A stretch of 64,000 nucleotides of DNA from Nocardia goodfellowii (GTDB taxonomy: Bacteria; Actinomycetota; Actinomycetes; Mycobacteriales; Mycobacteriaceae): assembly GCF_017875645.1 (NCBI RefSeq), contig NZ_JAGGMR010000001.1, positions 1,984,001 to 2,048,000 of the forward strand. Reading direction: 5' to 3'. The position numbers were made by a program, and so were the translations under genes. Below are positions 1-9,446 of the stretch, in pieces (within the stretch, counting starts at the first letter, position 1; each line of letters starts with the position of its first letter). The notes beneath the pieces were generated by a model. It saw only the letters and a program-made list of their open reading frames with translations. It did not search any database and was not told the origin of the DNA.

Positions 1-421
1 GGCGCTGCGTTTCGAGGACATCGCGGCCGGCGACGAACTGCCCGCCCGCACCGTCCGGCTCACTCGCGGCGATCTGGTCAACTACGCCGGCGTCTCCGGC
101 GACGCCAACCCGATCCACTGGAGCGACGAGGTGGTCAAGCTCGTCGGCCTGGACAACGTGGTCGCGCACGGCATGCTCACCATGGGCCTCGGCGGCGGTT
201 TCATCACCTCCTGGCTGGGTGACCCGGGCGCGGTCAAGGAATACAACGTCCGTTTCACCAGCCCCGTCTACGTCGGTTCCGACGAGGCGGCCGAGGTCGA
301 GTTCACCGGCAAGGTGAAGTCGGTCGATCCGCAAACCCGCACCGCGGTGATCGCGATGGTCGCGAAGTCGGCCGGGCGCAAGATCTTCGGGCGCGCGACG
401 GCCACGGTTCAGCTGTCCTGA
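1..421 (+). CDS. hadB: (3R)-hydroxyacyl-ACP dehydratase subunit HadB (start codon cut by window edge)
   Basis: MaoC-like hot-dog dehydratase subunit of the FAS-II cycle that builds mycolic acid chains. Base 1 (g) is probably the last base of ATG, since codon 2 onward reads ALRFEDIAAGDELP and matches the HadB N-terminus, so only two bases are missing and the protein would be about 140 aa, the usual size. The catalytic hydratase motif GDANPIHW is at residues 34-41 (Asp35 and His40), followed by AHGMLTMGLGGG. In mycobacteria HadB works as a heterodimer with HadA, and hadC usually follows. Here the gene is followed by tRNA-Trp with no hadC between. The family call is firm from recalled mycobacterial sequence. 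Confidence 0.93.
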   Translation, partial: ALRFEDIAAGDELPARTVRLTRGDLVNYAGVSGDANPIHWSDEVVKLVGLDNVVAHGMLTMGLGGGFITSWLGDPGAVKEYNVRFTSPVYVGSDEAAEVEFTGKVKSVDPQTRTAVIAMVAKSAGRKIFGRATATVQLS

Positions 422-441
422 GCGAGCCCGGTGGCCCCGGA

Positions 442-472
442 TTGGTAATTGGCGCGGGAGGTAACGTAGACT
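442..472 (+). promoter_or_regulatory. Candidate promoter for the tRNA-Trp/secE unit
   Basis: TTGGTA (442-447) and TAGACT (467-472) are separated by 19 bp, a loose match to a housekeeping actinobacterial promoter lying between hadB and the tRNA gene. The spacer is long, so this is tentative. It would give a leader of roughly 115 nt before the tRNA. Confidence 0.35.
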
Positions 473-592
473 CGTGCTCCGGGGTCACCAGCCGCTGCGC
501 GCTGCTCTCGAGCAGCGCGCGTGTCATGTGACAACCCGAAATAAGGTACAACTGAATAACGAAAGTGGTTGGACGCACTTCGGTCCGATCAA

Positions 593-665
<73 letters not shown>

Positions 666-732
666 CCCTTAGCCGTAGCGACTGTTCGCGGGTCGCTCGA
701 AAGAACCCAGCCAGCGACGAGAGAGGATCGAC

Positions 733-1934
<1,202 letters not shown>

Positions 1935-1937
1935 TCC

Positions 1938-1964
1938 GATGGGGCTCCCGCGTGGGGCCCCATC
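1938..1964 (+). terminator. Hairpin after nusG
   Basis: GATGGGGC (1938-1945) pairs perfectly with GCCCCATC (1957-1964) around an 11-nt loop that can pair further. Only two T residues follow, so it may be a weak terminator or an mRNA processing structure that separates secE-nusG from rplK-rplA. Confidence 0.5.
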
Positions 1965-2113
1965 TTCGTACGACGGGACCCGCTCGATTACCGAGCCGGC
2001 GGTCCCGGTAAGGTATATGGGTTCGTGCGTGAATCCAGGGAAAGTCGTCCTGGCTTCGCCGCGCCCGCCTAAGGCTTACGGCAACCGTAAGGAACCGAAA
2101 CCAAGGAAGAAAG

Positions 2114-2548
2114 ATGCCCCCCAAGAAGAAGAAGCTCGCCGGGCTCATCAAGCTGCAGATCGAGGCCGGTAAGGCGAATCCGGCTCCGCCGGTCGGCCCC
2201 GCGCTCGGTCAGCACGGCGTCAACATCATGGAGTTCTGCAAGGCGTACAACGCCGCCACGCAGGCGCAGCTCGGCAATGTCATCCCGGTCGAGATCTCCG
2301 TGTACGAAGACCGGACGTTCGACTTCAAGCTGAAGACCCCGCCCGCCGCCCGGCTGCTGCTCAAGGCCGCCGGTGTGCAGAAGGGTTCGGCCGAGCCGCA
2401 CAAGACCAAGGTCGCCAAGGTCACCATGGACCAGGTCCGGGAGATCGCCAAGACCAAGCAGGAAGACCTGAACGCCAACGACATCGAGCAGGCCGCGAAG
2501 ATCATCGCCGGCACCGCGCGCTCGATGGGCATCACGGTCGAAGGCTGA
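2114..2548 (+). CDS. rplK: 50S ribosomal protein L11
   Basis: L11 binds 23S rRNA in the GTPase-associated centre and is needed for RelA activation. The 144-aa product has the N-terminal [38 protein letters not shown] signature in consecutive order (split here by description: K-rich start, then the [11 protein letters not shown] motif) and the rRNA-binding C-terminal domain. ATG 2114 follows an AAGGAAGAAAG ribosome site. A 149-nt leader after the nusG hairpin probably contains the promoter; no clear -35/-10 pair could be fixed there. It is co-transcribed with rplA. Confidence 0.97.
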
Positions 2549-2623
2549 TAAAAGCCTCCATCCATGTGGGAGGGCCGGCCAGGCCCGGGAACCACATCTG
2601 AACCAGAACAAGGACAGAGCAAC

Positions 2624-3340
2624 ATGGCAAAACGAAGCAAGGCGTACCTCGCCGCGGCCGAGAAGGTCGATCGCGACAAGCTGTACTCCCCGCTGGCCGC
2701 CGCGCGGCTGGCGAAGGAGACCGCCACCACCAAGACCGACGCGACCGTCGAGGTCGCCGTTCGTCTCGGTGTGGATCCCCGCAAGGCCGATCAGATGGTC
2801 CGCGGCACGGTCAACCTGCCGCACGGCACCGGCAAGACCGCCCGCGTCATCGTGTTCGCGGTCGGCGACAAGGCCGCCGAGGCCGAGGCCGCCGGTGCGG
2901 ACGCCGTCGGCGCCGAGGACCTGATCGAGCGGATCCAGGGCGGCTGGCTGGACTTCGACGCCGCGATCGCCACCCCGGATCAGATGGCCAAGGTCGGCCG
3001 TATCGCGCGTGTCCTGGGCCCGCGCGGTCTGATGCCGAACCCGAAGACGGGCACCGTCACCCCGGATGTGACCAAGGCCGTCAACGACATCAAGGGCGGC
3101 AAGATCAACTTCCGCGTCGACAAGCAGGCCAACCTGCACTTCGTCATCGGCAAGGCGTCCTTCGACGACGCCAAGCTGGTGGAGAACTACGGCGCCGCGC
3201 TGGAGGAGATCCTGCGCGTCAAGCCGTCGACCGCCAAGGGCCGCTACGTCAAGAAGATCACGGTTTCGACGAACACCGGACCGGGCATCCCGGTGGACCC
3301 GAACCGCACCCGCAACCTCCTCGAAGAGGACGCGCAGTAG
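2624..3340 (+). CDS. rplA: 50S ribosomal protein L1
   Basis: L1 forms the L1 stalk that controls exit of deacylated tRNA, and in many bacteria it represses translation of its own operon. The 238-aa product begins [14 protein letters not shown] and contains [11 protein letters not shown] and the [15 protein letters not shown] signature. An in-frame ATG at 2564 would add 20 non-conserved residues; the start at 2624 is preferred because it matches the family and has AAGGACAG at 2610-2617 upstream. A small hairpin (CCTCC/GGAGG, 2555-2573) lies in the 75-nt rplK-rplA gap. A strong terminator follows. Confidence 0.97.
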   Translation: MAKRSKAYLAAAEKVDRDKLYSPLAAARLAKETATTKTDATVEVAVRLGVDPRKADQMVRGTVNLPHGTGKTARVIVFAVGDKAAEAEAAGADAVGAEDLIERIQGGWLDFDAAIATPDQMAKVGRIARVLGPRGLMPNPKTGTVTPDVTKAVNDIKGGKINFRVDKQANLHFVIGKASFDDAKLVENYGAALEEILRVKPSTAKGRYVKKITVSTNTGPGIPVDPNRTRNLLEEDAQ

Positions 3341-3358
3341 CACCCGAACACCAACCGC

Positions 3359-3393
3359 CGAGGGCGGGAACGCAATCCGCGTTCCCGCCCTCG
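3359..3393 (+). terminator. Strong terminator after rplKA
   Basis: A 15-bp perfect stem (CGAGGGCGGGAACGC at 3359-3373 with its complement at 3379-3393) encloses the loop AATCC. There is no T-run, which is common for high-GC actinobacterial terminators. Confidence 0.8.
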
Positions 3394-3415
3394 CGGCGTA
3401 TCCGGCCGGAAAAGC

Positions 3416-3467
3416 GTGACTCGACTGTCGGCGCTTCGCTATCCTTACTTGCGGGGCAAAGTAAGGA
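3416..3467 (+). promoter_or_regulatory. Promoter and 9-bp inverted-repeat operator of the AbrB-PIN pair
   Basis: GTGACT (3416-3421) and TATCCT (3440-3445), 18 bp apart, form a possible promoter. Overlapping the -10 and the ribosome site is a perfect inverted repeat: TCCTTACTT (3442-3450) and AAGTAAGGA (3459-3467) with an 8-bp spacer. Antitoxins of the AbrB/VapB kind usually repress their own operon at such sites. Because the right arm contains the Shine-Dalgarno (AAGGAG), the RNA could also fold and hide it. The repeat is seen directly; its role is inferred. Confidence 0.6.
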
Positions 3468-3473
3468 GAAGTC

Positions 3474-3725
3474 ATGGATGCTCAGGCCAGATTGACCTCG
3501 AAGGGACAGCTAACGCTGCCCAAGGCGATTCGTGACGCGTTGGAGTTGCAGGTCGGCGACAACGTTCTCTTCCGAGTAGAGGGCCGGGTCGTCGTGCTCG
3601 CGCGAACGCCGGATCTGCTCGAACTCGCGGGCAGTGTGCCAGTGCCGCCCGAGGTGCGGGGGAAGTCTTGGGACGAGGTGCGCGAGGATGCCTGGGCCGC
3701 GCAATGGCGGGAAGACAAGATATGA
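3474..3725 (+). CDS. AbrB/MazE-type antitoxin (VapB-like)
   Basis: An 83-aa protein with an N-terminal SpoVT-AbrB swapped-hairpin DNA-binding domain (ARLTSKGQLTLPKAIRDALELQVGDNVLF, described here as two halves joined at about residue 20) and an acidic, tryptophan-rich C-terminus (SWDEVREDAWAAQW), the part expected to bind and block the toxin. ATG 3474 follows AAGGAGAAG. It overlaps the PIN gene by ATGA, so the two are translationally coupled. The pair forms a type II toxin-antitoxin module of the VapBC kind. It sits alone between ribosomal-protein operons, suggesting insertion into a core locus. Confidence 0.85.
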   Translation: MDAQARLTSKGQLTLPKAIRDALELQVGDNVLFRVEGRVVVLARTPDLLELAGSVPVPPEVRGKSWDEVREDAWAAQWREDKI

Positions 3726-4135
3726 CGGTCTTCCTGGACACCAACATCTTGATACGCCATTTCACCCAGGACCCACCGGACTTGGGCAAACGGGCCACCG
3801 CCTTTCTCGCCGACTCCGAAGCACTCTTTCTGCCTGACCTGATACTCGCGGAGACGGTCTATGTCTTGCAGAGCGTGTACAAGGTGGGGAGACCCCAGGT
3901 CGCACTGGTCTCCAGAGCGTTGATCGGGACTCGCAATATCGTGACGGACGATCCCGCGCTGCTGATCCGGACAATTGATGTCTATGAGCACCATCGGCTG
4001 TCCTTCGCCGATGCGTACCTGGTGGCCCTTGCCGAGGCCGACGAGGGTTCGGCAATCGCTTCCTTCGACAAAGGCATCGACAAGGCGACGAATGTCAGGC
4101 GAATCGAGCCTGCTCACCCGGGCGTATCCGACTGA
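3722..4135 (+). CDS. PIN-domain ribonuclease toxin (VapC-like)
   Basis: A 137-aa PIN-domain protein, predicted Mg-dependent endoribonuclease. The acidic residues expected for catalysis are all present: Asp6 (VFLDTN), Glu44 (LAETVY), Asp97 (FADAYL) and Asp116 (ASFDKGID). The start at 3722 overlaps the antitoxin stop as ATGA and gives the usual PIN N-terminus MTVFLDTN; a longer reading from 3668 would lie inside the antitoxin gene and is not credible. The RNA target cannot be predicted from sequence. It converges on the MFS gene, with the two stop codons a few bases apart. Confidence 0.88.
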   Translation: MTVFLDTNILIRHFTQDPPDLGKRATAFLADSEALFLPDLILAETVYVLQSVYKVGRPQVALVSRALIGTRNIVTDDPALLIRTIDVYEHHRLSFADAYLVALAEADEGSAIASFDKGIDKATNVRRIEPAHPGVSD

Positions 4136-4136
4136 G

Positions 4137-5750
4137 CTAATCGCCCTGTGCCTTATCGGTCTTACGCCAGCCGAGGAGCACCGATTCACCTTCCGGAACA
4201 CCCCAGGGCAGGAAGATCGCGACGATCACTGCGCAGACGACCACCGCGCCCGCCGCTACCAGGGAGGCGGCGTGCGAACCTTCCAGGGCCGCCGATTTCA
4301 TTGCGGTGATGAGGGTTTCGCGCTGGCTCTCCAGGAAGGTGGGCAGTTCGCGTTTGCGGATCTCCAGCACGCTGAGGGGGCTGGCTTGGACCAGGCTCTT
4401 CTGGTCCTCGCTCATCAGCGTGGGCGGGATTTTCCCGATCAGCGGTTCGACGCGAGTCGTGTAGTAGGAGGCGACGATCGAGCCGAGTACGGCGACGCCG
4501 AGGGTGCCGCCGATCTCGCGGGTGGTGTCGTTGACCGCCGAGCCCGCGCCGGCTTCGTCCAAAGGCAGTGCGCCCATGATGGATTCGGTGGCCGGGCCCT
4601 GCACGATGGCCAGGCCGAAAGCCATCGACACCATCGAGGGCAGCACGTCGGTGAGGTAGGGGCTGTCCACGGTCACCTGGCCGCCGAGGTAGAGGCCGAG
4701 GCCGGTGAGCAGCAGGCCGAAGACGATGACCGGCGTGGTGCCGAGACGCTGTGCGAGCAGGGTGGCGACCGGCGCGCCGATCGCGACCGAGAACGCGAAA
4801 GGCAGTGAGGCGATGCCGAATTCGAGCGGGGTGTATTCACGGACGCCCTGGAAGTACTGGGTGATCAGGAACAGGAAGCCGAACATGGAGAAGTAGCCGA
4901 TCGCGATCGACGACGCGGGCAACGAGAATCGGCGGTTGCGGAACAGGCGCATATCCAGAATCGGTGCGCTGGTTCGTAATTCCCAGCCGATGAAGGCGGC
5001 CGACAGCACCACGCCCAGGGCGGCGGTGCCCAGTGTGACGACCGACAACCAGCCATTGTGCGGCGCTTCGATGATCGCCCAGACCACCAGCGTGATGCCC
5101 GCGATGGACAGCGCGATACCGGGCAGGTCCAGCTTGCCGACCTGTGCTGAGCGCGATTCCGGGACCCAGAACCAGGTGGCGGCCAGAGCGAGCAATGCCA
5201 CCGGCACATTGATCCAGAACACCGAGTGCCAGGAGAAATGCTCCAGCAACCAGCCGCCGGAGATCGGGCCGATCGCGATGGCGAAGCCCGCCATGGCGGT
5301 CCAGGCGGCGATGGCCAGCGCGCGTTCGCGCTTATCGGTGAAGATGTTGATGATCAGGGCCAGAGTCGCGGGGAAGACGGCGGCGGCGAAGACGCCCATG
5401 GCGGCGCGCGAGGCGATGACCGTGCTCATGGATTCGGAGAGTGCGCCCGCGATGGACATGGCGGCGACGCCGGCCAGGCCGGCCATCATCACCCGCTTCC
5501 GGCCGTAGCGGTCGCCGAGATTGCCGAACGCCAGCAGCAGACCGGCGAAGGTGAGGGTGAACGCGTCCACCACCCATTGCAGGCCGCTGACGTTGGTGCG
5601 TAACTCGACGCCGATGGAAGGAAGCGCGACGTTGACGATGGTGTTGTCGAGGACGACCAGCAGTTCGGCCAGGCAGATCACGGCCAGGGCGAGGAAGCGC
5701 TGCGATCGTCGTTCCAGCAGCTGTGGTGGAGCGACTATGGAGGTTGCCAT
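4137..5750 (-). CDS. MFS drug-efflux transporter, DHA2 (EmrB/QacA) type
   Basis: A 537-aa membrane protein with about 14 hydrophobic segments, the topology of proton-driven DHA2 multidrug exporters. Early motifs include LDNTIVNVALPSI (motif D1-like, helix 1) and the loop GNLGDRYGRKRVMM (motif A). A GPISGGWLLEHFSWHSVFWINVP stretch, read as consecutive motif C and the following helix, lies near residues 160-182. Substrate is unknown; quinolone, dye or antibiotic export are family possibilities. No regulator gene is adjacent, but a TetR-style palindrome lies 29 bp upstream of the start (5779-5795). Confidence 0.88.
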   Translation of the reverse strand: MATSIVAPPQLLERRSQRFLALAVICLAELLVVLDNTIVNVALPSIGVELRTNVSGLQWVVDAFTLTFAGLLLAFGNLGDRYGRKRVMMAGLAGVAAMSIAGALSESMSTVIASRAAMGVFAAAVFPATLALIINIFTDKRERALAIAAWTAMAGFAIAIGPISGGWLLEHFSWHSVFWINVPVALLALAATWFWVPESRSAQVGKLDLPGIALSIAGITLVVWAIIEAPHNGWLSVVTLGTAALGVVLSAAFIGWELRTSAPILDMRLFRNRRFSLPASSIAIGYFSMFGFLFLITQYFQGVREYTPLEFGIASLPFAFSVAIGAPVATLLAQRLGTTPVIVFGLLLTGLGLYLGGQVTVDSPYLTDVLPSMVSMAFGLAIVQGPATESIMGALPLDEAGAGSAVNDTTREIGGTLGVAVLGSIVASYYTTRVEPLIGKIPPTLMSEDQKSLVQASPLSVLEIRKRELPTFLESQRETLITAMKSAALEGSHAASLVAAGAVVVCAVIVAIFLPWGVPEGESVLLGWRKTDKAQGD

Positions 5751-5778
5751 AGTGCAGCAGCTAAGCAGTAAGTGTCAC

Positions 5779-5795
5779 CGCAAGTAACACTTGCG
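5779..5795. promoter_or_regulatory. Palindromic operator candidate upstream of the MFS gene
   Basis: CGCAAGT (5779-5785) and ACTTGCG (5789-5795) form a perfect 7-bp inverted repeat around AAC, 29 bp before the MFS start. The size and spacing suit a dimeric TetR/MarR-type repressor. A second related pair, AAGTGT and ACACTT, overlaps it. The regulator is not in the immediate neighbourhood. Confidence 0.5.
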
Positions 5796-5881
5796 AGCGG
5801 CGACTTCGGCCACACTCGGCGTCTGTTTGTGTTGTTGGTCACAGGAAGCGAGCGGTGTATCGGCCGCGGAACGACCCCGTT

Positions 5882-5910
5882 TTGGCAGATGGGGCAGGTG
5901 CCTGTACCGT
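5882..5910 (+). promoter_or_regulatory. Promoter of rplJ-rplL
   Basis: TTGGCA (5882-5887) and TACCGT (5905-5910) are separated by exactly 17 bp, a good housekeeping-sigma promoter. It lies just upstream of the L10 leader structure and would give a leader of about 300 nt. Confidence 0.65.
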
Positions 5911-5954
5911 AGGAGCAAGTAATCGACCAGTTCGATAACTACCCAATCCGTTCT

Positions 5955-6045
5955 ACCGAAGACCGTTGGTCGCTGTGCCCGTCCGGGTGCGGTCGAAGGT
6001 CCGGCGTTATTGCCGGCGGCCCACGCAGGGAGAGCCGAGGTTAGG
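5955..6045 (+). promoter_or_regulatory. L10 leader RNA (autoregulatory r-protein leader)
   Basis: The long rplJ leader contains the conserved features I recall for the bacterial L10 leader: CCGAAGACCGTTGGTCG (5956-5972), then a stem GCCGG-type arm CCGGCG/TATTG/CCGGC and the bulge-like segment GGCCCACGCAGG (6018-6029). L10, in complex with L7/L12, binds such a kink-turn and represses translation of rplJL. Exact ends are approximate. Confidence 0.7.
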
Positions 6046-6077
6046 GACATGATTCGGTAAAACGAATGATTCCTGTG

Positions 6078-6108
6078 CGCCCCGGAACGCTCTGCGTCCG
6101 GGGCGTTT
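6078..6108 (+). terminator. Attenuator-type hairpin inside the rplJ leader
   Basis: CGCCCCGGA (6078-6086) pairs with TCCGGGGCG (6097-6105), with a further CGC/GCG pair inside, followed by TTT. It lies between the L10-binding structure and the rplJ start, so it can act as a conditional terminator. The hairpin is seen directly; the conditional role is inferred. Confidence 0.6.
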
Positions 6109-6215
6109 GCTATTTCGCCAGGCTGATCCTTTCGAGCGACCTGCAAGCAGTCGCTAGCGAGATGGAATTCGGAAGTTCGCGAATACGAACCGACCATCCA
6201 GAGAGGAGGCGAAGT

Positions 6216-6770
6216 ATGGCAAAACCCGAGAAGGTCACCGCGGTCGCGGAGATCACGGAGCAGTTCAAGAGCTCGACGGCCACCGTTGTCACGGAATACC
6301 GTGGCCTGTCGGTCGGCAAGATCACCGAGCTGCGTCGTGCCCTGGGCGCGGACGCCACTTACTCCGTCGCCAAGAACACCCTGGTCAAGCGCGCTGCCGC
6401 CGAGGCTGGCGTCGAAGGCCTGGATGACTTGTTCGTCGGTCCGACCGCGATCACCTTCATCAAAGGTGAGCCGGTCGACGCCGCGAAGGCGCTCAAGGCT
6501 TTCGCCAAGGACAACAAGGCGCTGATCATCAAGGGCGGATACATGGACGGCGCCGCGCTGTCCGTGTCCGAAGTTGAGCGGATCGCCGACCTGGAGTCCC
6601 GCGAGGTCCTGCTGGCCAAGCTGGCCGGCGCGATGAAGGCCAACCTGTCGAAGGCTGCCGCCACGTTCGCCGCTCCGGCGACCAAGATGGCTCGCCTGCT
6701 CGTGGCCCTCGAGGAGAAGCAGCGCGCCGGTGGCGCCGTTGCCGATGCTCCGGCCGCCGACGCCGAATAA
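6216..6770 (+). CDS. rplJ: 50S ribosomal protein L10
   Basis: L10 anchors the L7/L12 dimers on the ribosomal stalk and represses its own operon. The start at 6216 gives [20 protein letters not shown], matching the family, with a strong ribosome site GAGAGGAGG at 6201-6209. The 50 codons of open frame upstream overlap the leader RNA and are not coding. The 184-aa product has [14 protein letters not shown] and an Ala-rich C-terminal helix that binds L7/L12. It is separated by 139 nt from rplL. Confidence 0.96.
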   Translation: MAKPEKVTAVAEITEQFKSSTATVVTEYRGLSVGKITELRRALGADATYSVAKNTLVKRAAAEAGVEGLDDLFVGPTAITFIKGEPVDAAKALKAFAKDNKALIIKGGYMDGAALSVSEVERIADLESREVLLAKLAGAMKANLSKAAATFAAPATKMARLLVALEEKQRAGGAVADAPAADAE

Positions 6771-6909
6771 GTCATCCGAATATTTGCGGCGTTCCCTACG
6801 CGCTACATGGTTACGCTTCGCTACCGCCTCCGCGCGCTGAGCTCACGCCGCAGCCCAAGCATTTTCATCGCCGCCTCCGCGGAGATGACCCCATCGAAAG
6901 GAAATATCA

Positions 6910-7290
6910 ATGGCTAACGTTGACGAGCTGCTCGACACCATCGGCGGAATGACCCTGCTGGAGCTGTCCGAGTTCGTGAAGGCGTTCGAGGAGAAGTTCG
7001 ACGTCAAGGCCGCCGCTCCGGTCGCCGTCGCCGCTGCCGGCCCCGCCGGTGCCGCCCCTGAGGCCGCCGAAGAGCAGGACGAGTTCGACGTCATCCTCGA
7101 GTCGGCCGGCGACAAGAAGATCCAGGTCATCAAGGTCGTTCGCGAGATCGTCTCCGGCCTGGGCCTGAAGGAAGCCAAGGACCTGGTCGAGGGCGCCCCG
7201 AAGGCGATCCTGGAGAAGGTTGCCAAGGACGCGGCCGACGCTGCCAAGGCGAAGCTGGAAGACGCCGGCGCCAAGATCACCGTCAAGTAA
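6910..7290 (+). CDS. rplL: 50S ribosomal protein L7/L12
   Basis: Stalk protein that recruits and stimulates translational GTPases. The 126-aa product has the N-terminal dimerisation/L10-binding helices, an Ala-Pro-Gly hinge (about residues 36-54) and the C-terminal domain with [21 protein letters not shown], the factor-binding face. ATG 6910 follows GAAAGGAA. A canonical terminator ends the operon. Confidence 0.97.
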   Translation: MANVDELLDTIGGMTLLELSEFVKAFEEKFDVKAAAPVAVAAAGPAGAAPEAAEEQDEFDVILESAGDKKIQVIKVVREIVSGLGLKEAKDLVEGAPKAILEKVAKDAADAAKAKLEDAGAKITVK

Positions 7291-7309
7291 TTCGACGGTA
7301 TCGCGCTCG

Positions 7310-7345
7310 AACGGGCGGCTCCCCTGTGGGGAGTCGCCCGTTTTG
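7310..7345 (+). terminator. Rho-independent terminator after rplL
   Basis: ACGGGCG-CTCCCC pairs with GGGGAG-CGCCCGT (7311-7341) with a 3-nt TGT loop and one internal G/T mismatch, followed by TTTTG. This is the most classical terminator in the window. Confidence 0.88.
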
Positions 7346-7532
7346 CATTTTCGGACTCGCATGCCGGCGATCCTTACCCGCGATACCTGTCTGGGTTACT
7401 CTTCGGTCAGGTTGGGGTGCGCCGCATCTCGCACGTGAGATACAGTGACCGGACCCACTGTGACGTGACACACCGCGAGATCGCGCGGTTTCGGCACGTG
7501 GGGGGCTCGCTGAAGAATTTGTGGAGGTTGGC

Positions 7533-8627
7533 GTGGGCGTCGAGGTCAGGACCGAAAGTGTAACCAAGTCCTTTGGTTCACAGCGTATTTGGCAGGACGT
7601 GAGTTTGACGCTGCCCTCCGGTGAGGTCAGCGCCCTGCTGGGCCCCTCCGGTACCGGTAAGTCCGTCTTCCTGAAGTCGCTGATCGGCCTGCTGCGCCCC
7701 GAGCGCGGCTCCATCTTCATCGACGGCACCGACATCACGACCTGCTCCAACAAGGAGCTCTACGAGATCCGCAAGCTCTTCGGCGTGCTGTTCCAGGACG
7801 GCGCGCTGTTCGGCTCGATGAACCTCTTCGACAATGTGGCCTTCCCGCTGCGTGAGCACACGAAGAAGTCCGAGTCCGAGATCCGCAAAGTCGTCATGGA
7901 GAAGCTGGAGCTGACCGGTCTGCTCGGCGCCGAGGGCAAGCTGCCCGGCGAGATCTCCGGCGGTATGCGCAAGCGCGCCGGGCTGGCTCGCGCGCTGGTG
8001 CTGGACCCGCAGATCATCCTCGTCGACGAGCCCGACTCCGGTCTCGACCCGGTGCGTACCTCGTACCTGTCGCAGTTGCTGATCGACATCAACGCGCAGA
8101 TCGACGCGACGATCCTGATCGTGACGCACAACATCAACCTGGCCCGCACCGTGCCCGACAACATCGGCATGCTGTTCCGCCGGCAGCTGGTCATGTTCGG
8201 TCCGCGTGAGGTGCTGCTCACCTCCGACGAGCCCGTGGTCAAGCAGTTCCTCAACGGTCGCATGATCGGCCCGATCGGCATGTCCGAGGAGAAGGACGAG
8301 GCGCAGATGGCCCGCGAGCAGGCCATGGTCGACGCCGGTCATCACCACGGTGGCGCCGAAGAGGTCGAGGGCATCATTCCGCAGATGAAGGCGCAGCCGG
8401 GTATGCCGGTTCGCCAGGCGGTTGCTCGGCGTAAGGCCCGGGTCCGCGAAATCATGCACACCCTGCCGCGCGCGGCCCAGGACGCGATCCGTGAGTCGTT
8501 GGACGAAGACGGTGACACCCAGGTGCTTCCGGCCTATACGCAGGCCGGACCCAACTACGACGGTGGCGCACCGGAATTGGGTGGCGCGTACGACACGACT
8601 ATGCGGCACAACACAGCTAAAGGGTAG
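7533..8627 (+). CDS. mceG: Mce transport ATPase MceG (Mkl)
   Basis: ATP-binding subunit that powers Mce-family lipid importers together with the YrbE permeases. The 364-aa product has Walker A GPSGTGKS, the signature SGGMRKRAGLARA, Walker B IILVDEPDSGLD and the switch His in IVTHNIN. The long C-terminal extension containing GPIGMSEEKDEA is typical of Mkl. GTG 7533 is preferred over the in-frame GTG at 7521 because the Shine-Dalgarno GGAGG (7523-7527) sits 5 nt before it and the start then aligns with mycobacterial Mkl. It is 21 bp upstream of the first YrbE gene, unlike mycobacteria where mkl is separate from mce operons. Confidence 0.94.
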   Translation: MGVEVRTESVTKSFGSQRIWQDVSLTLPSGEVSALLGPSGTGKSVFLKSLIGLLRPERGSIFIDGTDITTCSNKELYEIRKLFGVLFQDGALFGSMNLFDNVAFPLREHTKKSESEIRKVVMEKLELTGLLGAEGKLPGEISGGMRKRAGLARALVLDPQIILVDEPDSGLDPVRTSYLSQLLIDINAQIDATILIVTHNINLARTVPDNIGMLFRRQLVMFGPREVLLTSDEPVVKQFLNGRMIGPIGMSEEKDEAQMAREQAMVDAGHHHGGAEEVEGIIPQMKAQPGMPVRQAVARRKARVREIMHTLPRAAQDAIRESLDEDGDTQVLPAYTQAGPNYDGGAPELGGAYDTTMRHNTAKG

Positions 8628-8648
8628 CCAGCAGGTAGCATTCGCCGG

Positions 8649-9443
8649 GTGAACCCCACCCTGGTGCGTTTCCGGACTCCAGTCGAGTCCGCATTCAGCC
8701 AGGCCGGCAACATCTTCGCGCTCCTCGCCGACGTGGCGCGCAAGACGTTCCAGGCACCGTTCCAGTGGCGGGAGTTCATCCAGCAATCCTGGTTCATCGC
8801 CAGTGTCTCGATCCTGCCCAGCGCGCTGGTGGCGATCCCGTTCGGCGCCGTCGTCTCGCTGCAGACGGGCTCGCTCGTCAAACAGCTCGGCGCCGAATCC
8901 TTCACCGGCGCTACCAGTGTGCTCGCCACCGTGCAGCAGGCCGCGCCCGTGGTCACCGCCCTGATCATCGCGGGCGCCGCCGGTTCGGCGGTCGCCGCCG
9001 ATCTCGGTTCGCGCACCATTCGCGAGGAGATCGACGCGATGGAGGTGCTCGGCGTCGACCCGATCCATCGGCTGGTGGTGCCGCGGGTGCTGGGCATGAT
9101 GCTGGTCGCGGTGCTGCTCAACGGTTTGGTGTCGGTGGTCGGCATCGCCGGCGGGTATTTCTTCAATGTGCTGCTGCAGGGCGGTACGCCGGGCGCCTAC
9201 CTCGCGTCGTTCTCGGCGCTGGCCCAGCTACCGGACCTGTGGATCGGGGAGATCAAGGCGCTGGTCTTCGGGCTGCTGGCCGGAGTCATCGCCGCGTACA
9301 AGGGTTTACATCCCGCCGGTGGGCCGAAAGGCGTGGGCGAGGCCGTGAATCAATCCGTGGTGATCACCTTTCTGGTGCTGTTCTTCGTGAATCTGGTGCT
9401 GACGCTGGTCTATCTACAGGTTGTTCCGGCCAAGGGAGCCTGA
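8649..9443 (+). CDS. YrbE-type permease A (MlaE family)
   Basis: A 264-aa integral membrane permease of an Mce importer, homologous to MlaE. The GTG start is 21 bp after mceG. It contains five to six hydrophobic segments and the conserved SAVAADLGSRTIREEIDAME stretch around residues 118-137, the coupling region that contacts the ATPase. The partner YrbE follows after three bases. Six MCE-domain proteins encoded downstream are expected to form the periplasmic lipid conduit. Confidence 0.92.
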   Translation: MNPTLVRFRTPVESAFSQAGNIFALLADVARKTFQAPFQWREFIQQSWFIASVSILPSALVAIPFGAVVSLQTGSLVKQLGAESFTGATSVLATVQQAAPVVTALIIAGAAGSAVAADLGSRTIREEIDAMEVLGVDPIHRLVVPRVLGMMLVAVLLNGLVSVVGIAGGYFFNVLLQGGTPGAYLASFSALAQLPDLWIGEIKALVFGLLAGVIAAYKGLHPAGGPKGVGEAVNQSVVITFLVLFFVNLVLTLVYLQVVPAKGA

Positions 9444-9446
9444 GCC

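Noticed and set aside
2564..2623. Earlier ATG for rplA
   Set aside because: The added 20 residues are not conserved and it has no ribosome site; it overlaps a small hairpin.
5775..6197. 140-codon minus-strand frame in the rplJ upstream region
   Set aside because: It covers the rplJ promoter, L10 leader and hairpin; no ribosome site and no similarity.
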